Shown here: in pieces, positions 54,960 to 64,000 of the stretch | How positions within the stretch are numbered: position 1 is the stretch's first letter | How the letters are laid out: each line of letters starts with the position of its first letter | Source: Cordylochernes scorpioides | Lineage: Eukaryota; Arthropoda; Arachnida; Pseudoscorpiones; Chernetidae | NCBI GenBank assembly: GCA_030710605.1 | Contig: CP092865.1 | Coordinates: 26,910,947 to 26,974,946 of the forward strand | DNA: 64,000 nt | Reading direction: 5' to 3' | The notes under the pieces: model-generated | Told to the model about the DNA's origin: nothing | The model's input: the letters and a program-made list of their open reading frames with translations, nothing else | Databases searched by the model: none | Translations under genes and position numbers: made by a program

Positions 54960-55226
54960 TCTGAAATAACCACCTTCCTTTAATAGTTTATATCTTGTTT
55001 TCTTAATTCAGAAATGTTTCATTTATTTCTCCGTCGAGAGAGCGCTATCGAGAGAAATGGGTGAGTTTTTACTTAATGAATGAAAGAAGCTATTTTGGCC
55101 TCAGCGCTTGCTTCTTTCCATGAATTTGTAAACGTCCAAGAAAGGTGTTTGGAGACCGAGCTCTATTGAAGATTTGAAGTTCCCCAGCGAAATACTTCTG
55201 CTTGGAGGGAGATTCGTCACTATGTA
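54960..55226. other. No gene seen
   Basis: Unremarkable AT-rich sequence between the Helitron end and a MITE. Confidence 0.5.
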
Positions 55227-55403
55227 CAGTTAAACCTGTCTATAGCGCCCCCTCTTGGGACTCACCAAAATAGGGTGCTATAGAGAGGGGTTCCTATAGA
55301 CAGGTCACCTTTAATGTAAATCGCATCGTGCTACGTATTTAAAATAGGGCGCTATAGAGAGGGAGGCGCTATTTAGGGGGGTCGCTATAGGCAGGTTTAA
55401 CTG
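55227..55403. mobile_element. Pogo/Tigger-like MITE, 177 bp
   Basis: The left CAGTTAAACCTGTCTATAGC is mirrored by GCTATAGGCAGGTTTAACTG at the right, with TA on both sides. Subterminal copies of GCTATAGAGAGGG and a CTATAGACAGG-type block repeat inside. CAGTTAAACCT-type ends with TA targets are typical of pogo-related MITEs. Confidence 0.88.
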
Positions 55404-56844
55404 TATATCCGTTGTCACATTAGATTCTGAAGATATCTTACCCCCTTACGCAATTGCGATGGTTTTTTCCAGGAGAGGGATACAGTCTTTATTAAGTCGG
55501 AAAGCTTTTCTTTAGTTGATGCTCTTCATTACAGGCTATACCTGCTAACTTTTTCCCCTGTTCATTTTTAAAGCTGTTTCTGTAGAGATTTTCTTCCTAG
55601 AAATAAACTCAAGTGAATCATTATCTATATATGCTTCACAATATCGGAATTATTGACCTAAATACAAACTTTTTCGAAGAAGAGGGTAAGGCAGTTTGTG
55701 ATCATATATAGCTTTCCTAGAGGTAACCTTCCTGGTATTAAAAAGCTGGTATCTGCACAGTCTGGTCTCTAGGTCTGATGGTTAGATCTTCGAATAAATC
55801 TTAGACATAGCAATTGAAGCGGAATTTGTTCTTACCGCCTCATTTTAAATGAATTTGTATGCTTGAGGCTATTTTCCCCCTAAATCCCAAATCTATGGCC
55901 GATAGATGGTACCAACACTTGATTATAGAAGTTCTCTAAGGCAACGTATTTCAGACCTTTGTGTGATTTGACAGTCAGGTTAATTGGCCTTAGAACTGTT
56001 ATGACAAATTGATTACTTCTTTTGCACTTACCAATGCCAGTCTTGATTTATCCCCAGGACTTCAATGCTTTGTAATAAATCTATTGGTAGATCATATAGT
56101 TGGTTGCTGTCAGCTCTGACGACGTGTGAATTTGAGGACACGTGTGATTTACTCACTCGAGTTGATTTTTTTTATCAGATTGAGCAGTTCAATCCAGTCG
56201 CAGATCCTTGTTTTAAATTTCACCTTGCGAACCTAATCTCTGACTACAACCTAAATTAGATCGTCCACATCACTGATTGAAGCACCCACAGGGAAGGTTT
56301 ATATAAAAAAGCGTTTCCAATTTTAGGTTGCAGAACAATGGAGTCAGTGAGAAGCTATGGGGAAATCCCTGCTCTAATTATTTTTTGTGTGTGTGTGGTA
56401 CTACTTTAGAAAGAAAATATTTTTTAGGTTGTCTACTTAAATAGGGAAGAGAGTCCTTTGGTGTCTTTTTTAGCTAGTGGGTAAACATCGAGAGAGACCA
56501 TCATCTCTACCTAAGATCCGTCACGATGAGGTCATGGACATGTCGGGGCAGAACTTACGCTCGAGCATCCTGACAGCAAGTGTCTTCACTGTTCGGAATA
56601 ACCGCAGACAAACGGATCACTATCTCTTTAGTTGTTTTGATTTTAGGTACACAACATGTAAACCTCAATATTGTATCCATTGCCAGTCTTCCAGGCTCGC
56701 CTTCAACCTGGTCAATTGCTCAGCAATTATAACTGATGGTCAGCTGGACAGCCCGGGTGGTTGGTGGTCTGTGCTCACAGGTTATTGCCGTCATTATTGG
56801 TCTTTTTGATTAGGTCGACGGAACTGACAGATTTAAAATAATTC
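55404..56844. other. No recognised gene; one 110-codon frame
   Basis: A plus-strand frame at 56477-56809 has mixed composition (HRERPSSLPKIRHDEVMDMS) but no recognised motif. A 64-codon frame lies at 56065-56259. There are no splice or element signals I can support. Confidence 0.3.
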
Positions 56845-57225
56845 ACAGCAGTCACAAACTCACCAACAGCAGCACAGTGAAGGAAAGCAGGAGCAGAACA
56901 GGAGACAAAAGTTGGTAGAACCTTCTAGAATCTTCCAGGAAGTACACCGGCTTCGGCGGTAAGCAGCAGCCCGAACTCTTGAGACAACAGCTTGCTCGGA
57001 ATCCACCACGTAGCTTCGTTCTACTACCCTTGGCAGGAGTTCCTCATCCCCATATATCCCGAAGTAGATCTTTCCAGAACGGTCATGGTTGGTCAGCCAA
57101 TCAGAAAGCCGCCAGCGATAAGCCTTGCGCAATCGCTTTAGATTGGTCAATCAGTTGTTCTCGCATTTTTCTACATTATTCTTGAACGTTCTAAAACATT
57201 CTAATCTGGGATGCGCCCCTTTTTT
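56845..57225 (-). promoter_or_regulatory. Possible LTR or promoter with CCAAT and heat-shock-like elements
   Basis: Moderately GC-rich. On the minus strand there are, in order, GAACGTTC near 57185, ATTGACCAATC and GATTGGCTGACC (CCAAT boxes in both directions), GGGATATATGGGG (TATA-like), and then TTCCTGGAAGATTCTAGAAG (alternating GAA/TTC, heat-shock-element-like). Clustered promoter elements over about 350 bp without clear coding sequence are what a solo LTR looks like. A 96-codon frame across it is probably incidental. No second copy is present to define ends. Confidence 0.35.
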
Positions 57226-57971
57226 ATTTTACGTAAAAATATGTTTGAATGAATGGGTTTATCTTCCAAAAGTAAAATATCTAACCAACTCTATATAAAT
57301 CGTGTCTAACAAATAAAAAAGCTTCAAATAAAAAATGTAATTTATTTTAACGTTTAAATAGGTTGTTAAACACTTATCCACTTTCTCTTTCTTTTTTTTT
57401 TCAATGTTTAGTTTACCTTTATAGTGGAAGTTTCTCTAAGGGGACATAGCTCTCTAAGTCGGAATAAAATAAAATTGAAAGAGTTCCGTAATGGTAGGAA
57501 TAAGAGAAAATTCTATATTGACATTAGAATTAATGTACCAATTAATATTTTAGCAAATAATATATTCAAAATGGTGGAAAAACCTTCATTTTTGTTAAAG
57601 TTGATATGGGGATTTGTACCTAATCTTGAGATATGTACCAAAGAAATATATTGTTATAGTAGAATCGCTGTCTGAATTCTATTTTATTACTTTGCCAGAA
57701 TCATATATAACAAAAGTCTGTCATTTTGAATATGGTTTTCAACAAACCGTGTTTGAGTATTGCATTTTAACAAATACCTAATCGCATTTTTGATTAATAT
57801 AAAAAAACCATATATCGTGTTTATAAGAGAAGTTAAAGGGGAAGTTGAGAATGTTGAGAAAGTAATCACTTAAATGAAACGATTTATTTTATTTTAAAAT
57901 TTATTGAGACCCACGAGATATTTGACTGAGGTGTCAGCTGCGATATTGGTTGAGGCAGTCCAGCTAGAGAT
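57226..57971. other. No gene seen
   Basis: AT-rich. An 83-codon plus-strand frame (57424-57675) rich in Lys, Ile and Asn shows no motif. Confidence 0.45.
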
Positions 57972-59182
57972 CCCGTCGCCTTGAGTGGCCGCACAATGGA
58001 CCGGTTGAAACGCCGCCCCCGCCTCTGGGGCCACAGCTGCGGCGCTGGTCATGCTCGTGGCTCTTCGCCGTCTAAGATCCCGTCGCCTTGAGTGGCCGCA
58101 CAATGGACCGGTTGTAGCGCCGCTCTCGCCTCTGGGGCCACAGCTGCGGCGCTTGTCATTCTCGTGGCTCCTCGTCACCACAGGTCCCGTCGCCTTGAGG
58201 GGCCGCACAGTAGACCGCTTGAAACGCCGCTCTCGCCTCTGGGGCCACAGCTGCGGCGCTGGTCATGCTCGTGGCTCTTCGCCGTCTTAGGTCCCGTCGC
58301 CTTGGGTGGCCGCACAATGGACCGGTAGAAACGCCGCCCTCGCCTCTGGGGCCACAGCTGCGGCACTGGTCGTGCTCGTGGCTCTTCGCCGACTCTGATC
58401 CCGTCGCATTGAGTGGCCGCACAATGGACCGGTTGTAGCGCCGCTCTCGCCTCTGGGGCCACAGCTGCAGCGCTGGTCATGCTCGTTGCTCTTCGCCGTA
58501 TCAGGTCCCGTCGCCTTGGGTGGCCGCACAATGGACCGGTTGTAGCGCCGCTCTCGCCTATGAGGCCATAGCTGCAGCGCTGGTCATGCTCGTGGCTCTT
58601 CGCCGTCTCAGGTCCCGTCGCCTTGGGTGGCCGCACAATGGACCGGTTGTAGCGCCGCTCTCGCCTCTGGGGCCACAGCTGCGGCGCTGGTCGTGCTCGT
58701 GGCTCTTCGCCGTCTCAGGTCCCGTCGCCTTGGGTGGCCGCACAATGGACCGGTTGTAGCGCCGCTCTCGCCTATGGGGCCATAGCTGCAGCGCTGGTCA
58801 TGCTCGTGGCTCTTCGCCGTCTCAGGTCCCGTCGCCTTGGGTGGCCGCACAATGGACCGTTTGTAGCGCCGCTCTCGCCTCTGGGGCCACAGCTGCGGCG
58901 CTGGTCGTGCTCGTGGCTCTTCGCCGTCTCAGGTCCCGTCGCCTTGAGTGGCCGCACAATGGACCGATTGTAGCGCCGCTCTCGCCTCTGGGGCCACAGC
59001 TGCGGCGCTGGTCGTGCTCGTGGCTCTTCGCCGTCTCAGGTCCCGTCGCCTTGAGTGGCCGCACAATAGACCGATTGTAGCGCCGCTCTCGCCTCTGGGG
59101 CCACAGCTGCGGCGCTGGTCGTGCTCGTGGCTCTTCGCCGTCTCAGGTCCCGTCGCCTTGAGTGGCCGCACAATGGACCGAT
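57972..59182. repeat. GC-rich 107-bp satellite, about 11.3 copies
   Basis: CCCGTCGCCTTGAGTGGCCG starts units at 57972, 58079, 58186, 58293, 58400 and so on, exactly 107 bp apart. Each unit also has CACAATGGACCGGTTGTAGC, CTCTGGGGCCACAGCTGCGG and GCTCGTGGCTCTTCGCCG. Some units share the variant TATGGGGCCATAGCTGCAGC (near 58560 and 58770), two units apart, hinting at a higher-order pattern. Because 107 is not a multiple of three, frames of 60-150 codons appear on both strands in all phases. I regard these as by-products of the repeat. Confidence 0.95.
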
Positions 59183-59520
59183 GGAGTAAAGACATCCCGA
59201 TTGAAGAAGGGGGAAGGACAAGAGGTGCAGTGGGAGAGGACATTGGTCTTCTATGAGGACATCGAGGCAAGGTTGGTGAAATCATAGTTCATATCCGAGG
59301 ATTGAAGAGACATAGGGGCCCGCTAGTGATGTCCTCTAGGCCGCCCTACTGGCCGGATTTAGCGGTCCTCCCGGACGAGGCGGGCGACGTGCCTCTCCCA
59401 ACGTCGCTCCGCGGCCCGCATGGCCATGACGTCATCCCAGACGTCGGCCCAGGTCCTCCGAGGAGGGACTGGACGCTTCTTCTTCCAGCACAACAGTCGC
59501 TGGAGCCAACTCATGTTGAC
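59183..59520 (-). other. GC-rich sequence next to the satellite, with a 51-codon frame
   Basis: GC-rich and not repetitive. A minus-strand frame (59359-59514) starts MSWLQRLLCWKKKRPVPPRR and continues TWADVWDDVMAMRAAERRWE, ending VREDR. It is strongly charged and amphipathic with a Trp-rich start. A CRE-type TGACGTCA lies at about 59424-59431. Perhaps an exon or part of an unrecognised element; coding is unproven. Confidence 0.25.
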
Positions 59521-59977
59521 AGGGGTTGGTTGCTCGATTAGATAGGTCGCTTGGATTACGTGGGCAAAGTTCGCTTGGTGCTACTTCGTTGAGAGTTGCT
59601 AAGGGAGTGGTTCAATTGTTTAACTTGGATATCATTTATATGTCAACAATCGAAGGTAGAAATCCTCTTATATCATCCAGAAGACTAATTTCCCTATATA
59701 AAACCATACCATCATGACTTCCCTAGAGCAATCTCTCTATATAAGTAAATGGCGCATGTTTGTTCCCATGTTGAATGCTGCTTGCCAACTAAACAGTTGG
59801 AACAACATTTCTGAATTAACACTTACCTATATAAAAATGTATTAAGTGATTACCCTATTTCAAAATTTTAAAGAAATTTGTGTGTGTTATTATAAAAATA
59901 ATTCGAGCGAGAGAGTTTAAAGTCTATTTATTAGTGATTTTCATAATATGATTTTTGGTTATAAAATACAATATCAA
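59521..59977. other. No gene seen
   Basis: Returns to AT-rich sequence with short frames only. Confidence 0.45.
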
Positions 59978-60225
59978 TTCGATACTATTATAGACGCGTA
60001 TGATTCTTTTACAAATTAAACAATTTCTACTGCCCTTACTGCAATGAAAAAAATAATGGGAGGGCCTGGCTCATCAGTGGTGAACCCTCCCAGCGGTTTC
60101 GTCAGTTTATTCTACTATGGGAGGGTTCCCCACTGATGAGCCAGGCCCTCCCATCACTTTTTCTATTGCAGTAAGGGCAGTAGAAATAGTTTAATTTGTA
60201 AAAGAAACATACCCGTCTATAATAG
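59978..60225. repeat. Long foldback built from two hairpin-repeat copies
   Basis: The outer blocks ACTATTATAGACGCGTATGA and CATACCCGTCTATAATAGTT, TTTTACAAATTAAAC and GTTTAATTTGTAAAA, ACTGCCCTTACTGCAAT and ATTGCAGTAAGGGCAGT, and GGGAGGGCCTGGCTCATCAG and CTGATGAGCCAGGCCCTCCC are inverted copies. The arms are about 100 bp and the centre about 47 bp. The left arm keeps the full GAAACC...CTGATGAGCC unit (minus strand, 60060-60110); the right arm lacks the GAAACC part. Confidence 0.85.
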
Positions 60226-60875
60226 TTTCGAATTTCCATAACAGATGGCGCGCTAATGCATCACAATATGAATTACCTGAGCGATGCCAACGTTTTTCCT
60301 GAGTTCATATTTACCCAGCTACATATAGAAAGAGAGCATTTCTTTCTAAAATATGTGAACAAATTATAAGCTGTGGCTTGACACCGACCCGAGTCCGCTT
60401 AATCAGGAATAGGTCAATAGATGAAGCTTAGTTTTACCGTTTATTTTAACTAGGGAAGTTTATTTTTACAGGTCACAATATCATCGAAATTTCCACTATA
60501 TTTCGGCTTAGCCACATTTCCAGCTAAACACACACATCTCTGGCGAATTATGAAGTTTCCACGAACCCTGGAGAACCTCATGAAGTCAGAGCCAACTTTA
60601 ACTGACGAGTACCATTAGCCAGAAATCAGAGTCCCTAGGTCGACATTCTGCGTTTTCCAAATCTGGTGTTGTGGCTTTGTCACAGACCGGAGTCCGCTAG
60701 TTTAAGGAGATACTCAGGAGATGGCTGTTAATTGTAGCATCAATATATAATTTATAGTTGTCTATTGCTAAATCACCCAGATACTACTAGAAAACGAACG
60801 CCATCCCAATTTAGTTAGCTCCGGGATTTTTATTTCCTTATATCTTACTTCAATTGTTTTTTAGTTTATACTTGT
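60226..60875. other. No gene seen
   Basis: No convincing frame. Similar phrases such as GACCCGAGTCCGCT and GACCGGAGTCCGCT (near 60388 and 60686) suggest an old internal duplication of about 300 bp. Confidence 0.4.
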
Positions 60876-60975
60876 NNNNNNNNNNNNNNNNNNNNNNNNN
60901 NNNNNNNNNNNNNNNNNNNNNNNNNNNNNNNNNNNNNNNNNNNNNNNNNNNNNNNNNNNNNNNNNNNNNNNNNNN
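60876..60975. other. Assembly gap of 100 N
   Basis: Exactly 100 N, the usual scaffold placeholder. The true size is unknown. The sequence right of the gap is the interior of the long-TIR transposon, so a repeat probably caused the break. Confidence 0.99.
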
Positions 60976-61575
60976 GATCATGACAAATATCCAGTTAAAT
61001 AGTCAAGGGTCGCCACTCAGTCAAGAAACTACACATTTCTTATAGCAAGAAATCCTATTAATAGTGCCATCATAATTTTTGGTATTATATTAACATTTAA
61101 AAAAATCGTGTATTGATATCAGCAGTGTTTTCCAAACATTCAATCTATTTCACAAAACCCCATCTAAAATATAAATATTTTTTGTTACATGTTTTAATTT
61201 GCATTTACCTATTTTACATATCTCAAATTGTATTTAAAAATCGCCAACCAATTCTTCTACTTTTAGCGAAATGGTGTTTTATTAATTTATCATTTGATAT
61301 TATTAGGGTTCTTTCCTGGTATTCAAAAAGGAAAAATACGTGTCGATCAGTTATATTTTTCAATTTAGTAAACAATTTGGCCGCTGAATCTCTGATTCTG
61401 GTAGAGCGCCATCTAGCGAATAAAATTGTAACTAAAATCAATTTCGAATTTATCATTTTTGCCATAAAATTTCCCATTGCATCCTGAACACAATGGTGTT
61501 TAACGCATTGCTCTAGTGCAAATATTCGTTGAGTTATTAATTTTTGAAATAGTGCGGGACTTTTGGATCACCCTG
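60976..61575 (-). mobile_element. Right end (arm F) of another long-TIR transposon copy
   Basis: It begins in interior sequence equal to 52673 onward (ATGACAAATATCCAGTTAAA) and continues through the arm (61160-61575), ending TTTTGGATCACCCTG and TA. The rest of the element is in or beyond the gap. A frame of about 124 codons (61113-61487) spans the arm and contains the same peptide as the other arms (VIFFNLVNNLAAESLILVER). Confidence 0.9.
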
Positions 61576-61913
61576 TACATAACTTTAGTAGAATCTAAAC
61601 ACGATGCATCAGCGCGCCATCTGTTATCGGAAATATAAACTATTTTCAACGCGTAGGTTTCTTTTTAAATAAAATAATTTTCTACTGCCCTTAGTGGAAT
61701 ATGATAACAAATAATTATTATATTTATCCTTACAATAAGGACAGAAGAAATTTCACATTTAAACATATTTAAAAATAAACATACACGCGTTAAAATAACA
61801 TATATTTCCTATAATAATTTACGTGTTCAAGTCTAAAAATTCAATTGTGCATATATTGTATATTATTTATTTATTTATTCATAATGTATTCATATACTTT
61901 TTACTCAAATATA
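61576..61913. repeat. Possible diverged foldback 61645-61800
   Basis: AACGCGTAGGTTTCTTTTTA and TTTCTACTGCCCTTA at the left are mirrored loosely by CAATAAGGACAGAAGAAA and AAACATACACGCGTT at the right. TTTCTACTGCCCTTA is also part of the hairpin repeat family at 60040, so this may be a diverged member. Confidence 0.4.
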
Positions 61914-62116
61914 CACTGATGGACAAAACTTAAAGAAGTTGTACCTTTTAGCATCGGGATTCAGACAATAACTCGGAAATATGCTTAATATACAGTGACC
62001 TTTATTGAAGACACACGAGATGACCAAGTGTGAACAAAATAGCCTCTCTTTCCTAAAAAAAAAGACGACTGTCGACATCAAAGACTTTCTATTTTCTTAA
62101 GTTTTGACCATGAGTG
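61914..62116. mobile_element. Tc1-type MITE, 203 bp
   Basis: The left CACTGATGGACAAAACTTAA and the inverse of the right end CACTCATGGTCAAAACTTAA match with two differences. TA lies on both sides. It is related to the element at 21281-21471, in opposite orientation. Confidence 0.88.
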
Positions 62117-63189
62117 TAGATCCCCATAGTGACAACAATTAATACATTTTGTTAATGATTATTTTGAGATGATTGAATTACGATATATATGCTTGATCTT
62201 CTCTTATTTCCTAAAGTATTGCATGCAATTTGTGCATATTCATAAATATCACAAAGAAATGCCTTCTTGAAGCCAAGTTTCAAAGTTGCGACAAAGAGGA
62301 GACCTTTTAAAAAGAAGATTTTGATAAATCTGATTTCTACTTTAGATGATATGCAAAATTCAAATTGATGCCAATATCGCCTTGAGCTATGTTTTCCAAT
62401 ATAGAAATTTTATTTCATCCAAAATGCGCTGAACTATGATTGGTCGAAATTAAGAAAATACAAGACACCCGATTTAAGAAACAGGCAAAACCTAAAGAAT
62501 TAAACTGATTTGAAGATGAATTTTGATTACCCTCTAGTCTGTCAAAATGGCTGTGCTAATCATGATTCTAAGGTGAAAAGTTGGGAAAATTGTGTCAACT
62601 CAGAGAAACAATAATAATTCTCTCTATATATGGAATTATATGAAGTTCAATGTGCAGATAAATATATGATTCACGACTACCAAGCCTAATATTATTGAAC
62701 CTCTTCCTATTTTAATCAGGATATATTGAGAGCATAAGACAATACCGCGCTGTGTACAAGGAATAAATATATTACGCAAGTTTTTTTTTAAATAAAACAA
62801 CTTTCTACCGTTCTTCCAGCGCTATATTGTACCAAATCTTGCAATTTTACAAACCAATCAAACTATCTGGGCGATCGAATTTGAAAAATATGTTCGACTG
62901 AAGCTTTGACTGCCAGAAGAATCTGTCAAACGAAATGTCATTACATCAATTTCCTGATAAAAATATCGTGCTATTTTAACATTCTCTCATGGTATAATAG
63001 GCATTTTCTATTGATAAAAAGGCCGTGTTTGATATCAATAACAAGTTTTAAAGTTTTCTTGTTGCATAGGTGGACTAGGTCTTTAAGAATTGGCCCATGG
63101 CATAGAACTCTATTGGGCCGCCAAGTATACAACGTCGAGCTCTACACAAAGGTCATGAGGAAACGTCTTTATTGGCGCTTGGGCTGAAA
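62117..63189. other. No recognised gene
   Basis: AT-rich. A 93-codon plus-strand frame (62906-63187) has no motif. TTTTTTTAAATAAAACAACTTTCTACCGTTCTTCC near 62780 (about 35 bases, cited by position) loosely echoes the hairpin repeat family. Confidence 0.4.
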
Positions 63190-63800
63190 TATTTGGCATG
63201 GACTCTACGAAAATCGCTTAGGTGTAGCCAGAACCGCAAATTCTGGCTCTGCATAACCCCATGGTACCTTTGGGCGGCGTCAGGATTTCAAGATCTGGTC
63301 AATGTCTGAGTCCCATGGAAACAATTTGACAAACTCTATGGTTGAAATATCTGGCCCTCGGAATAGGCGGAATGAAAAAATCTTTAGCGGCACCATGGAT
63401 GCAACATCTGGCACTTGTCATAGGTCGATTAGAGCGCTGTATCACAACGTCAAAGTTGCAAAATATGGATCTTGAGGTCTACTGGGCGGCGTCAAGGCTG
63501 CAAGATCTGGCCCTTGACATATGCTACATAGAAATTCTTAATGAAGCTCCAAGGATACAACTTCTGGCCATAGGAACAACCCCCACGAATATTTATTACT
63601 CAGCGCAATCCCTGAAATATTGTCTTTTGACAAGCTTCTTGGGTGACATCAAAGCTTCAACATCTAGTCGTATATATAGACTTCATGGAAACTTCTGCTG
63701 CTGCGCCGCGGTTCTAACTTCTGTCATAGGACTGCAACATCTAGAACTTGTGAAATAAACGCTAAATCGCTGTGCCAGAGCTGCAAAATATGGCATAAGC
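63190..63800 (+). repeat. Degenerate tandem repeat, about 45-60 bp, with LRR-like frame
   Basis: A block like TGCAAGATCTGGCCCTTG recurs about 12 times between 63193 and 63790, mostly 45-60 bp apart, with GGCGGCGTCAAGG-like sequence before several copies. A 138-codon frame (63342-63758) translates part of it as MQHLALVIGRL, LQNMDLEVYW, LQDLALDICYI and IQLLAIGTT, giving a leucine-rich-repeat look. The irregular spacing and lack of codon periodicity outside this frame favour a minisatellite. Confidence 0.6.
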
Positions 63801-64000
63801 TGCGCTGTCTTTCCTCCAAAAAGGCGAATAAACTGCAGTGAATTCTGTTAAAATTACTTTCAGGTAAGTGTTTTTTAAAACGTATCTCTAATCGATTACA
63901 CTGATTGTATAGTCCCCATTTGAAACTTAATTAAAGCGGTGCCATGTTTGTACCATCCCGCTTCTTGGATTGAATTGACACTTTTTACAAGCTGTCAACT
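63801..64000. other. No gene seen
   Basis: AT-rich sequence up to the window edge. Confidence 0.5.

Noticed and set aside
56860..57150. 96-codon minus-strand protein
   Set aside because: It overlaps a cluster of promoter-like elements and shows no domain; more likely LTR or regulatory sequence.
57894..59285. Overlapping 60-153-codon frames in the 107-bp satellite, both strands
   Set aside because: They repeat with the satellite in every phase because 107 is not a multiple of three and stops are rare in GC-rich DNA. No independent evidence of coding.

Overview
This is a 64 kb piece of an AT-rich, draft-quality animal genome (100 N at 60876-60975). It is most likely an arthropod. The clues are the mix of mariner, Tc1, Helitron, hAT, Penelope-like, R1-like and Jockey/I-like elements, the many MITEs, and the lack of any bacterial-style gene density or operons. 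I could not identify the species. I found no convincing host protein-coding gene. Almost everything recognisable is a mobile element or a repeat, and most coding remnants are broken by frameshifts or stops.

Layout. 1-8.6 kb is AT-rich and gene-poor, with one 171-bp MITE. 8.6-11.7 kb is a diverged duplicated segment, one copy of which took a Helitron end, a 1287-bp mariner and a LINE 3' end. 12-20.9 kb holds decayed LINE, Tc1 and mariner copies, a 62-bp minisatellite, a hAT MITE and two Penelope-type termini. 21-26 kb has small MITEs, a LINE 3' end, a complete 1.2-kb non-autonomous Helitron with a tRNA-like core, a 791-bp hAT element and an inverted Penelope-like terminus with two hammerhead-like motifs. 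27-33 kb has a mariner, a solo transposon arm, a duplicated gag-like segment and a tRNA-Thr-like sequence.

33.1-53.3 kb is the centrepiece, a nested transposon. A mariner-like DNA transposon with about 410-bp terminal inverted arms (33135-53272, TA on both sides) contains a Jockey/I-like LINE. That LINE is interrupted by another LINE on the opposite strand, by an R1-like LINE and by a Penelope-like element (PLE) with 409-bp inverted termini. The PLE is itself interrupted, in frame and at a TA, by a second copy of the same DNA transposon (43410-49567), which holds a broken gypsy retrotransposon. Both transposon copies carry the same LINE 3' junction.

53.4-64 kb has a Helitron 3' end split by a 1419-bp Tc1 element. 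Its 343-codon transposase is open but has Asn in place of the first catalytic Asp. Then come a pogo-like MITE, a possible LTR/promoter, a GC-rich 107-bp satellite of about 11 copies, a large foldback repeat, another transposon arm next to the gap, a Tc1-type MITE and a degenerate tandem repeat with an LRR-like reading frame.

The genes do not form a pathway. They record successive insertions, and autonomous elements sit beside the short non-autonomous elements they may once have mobilised.
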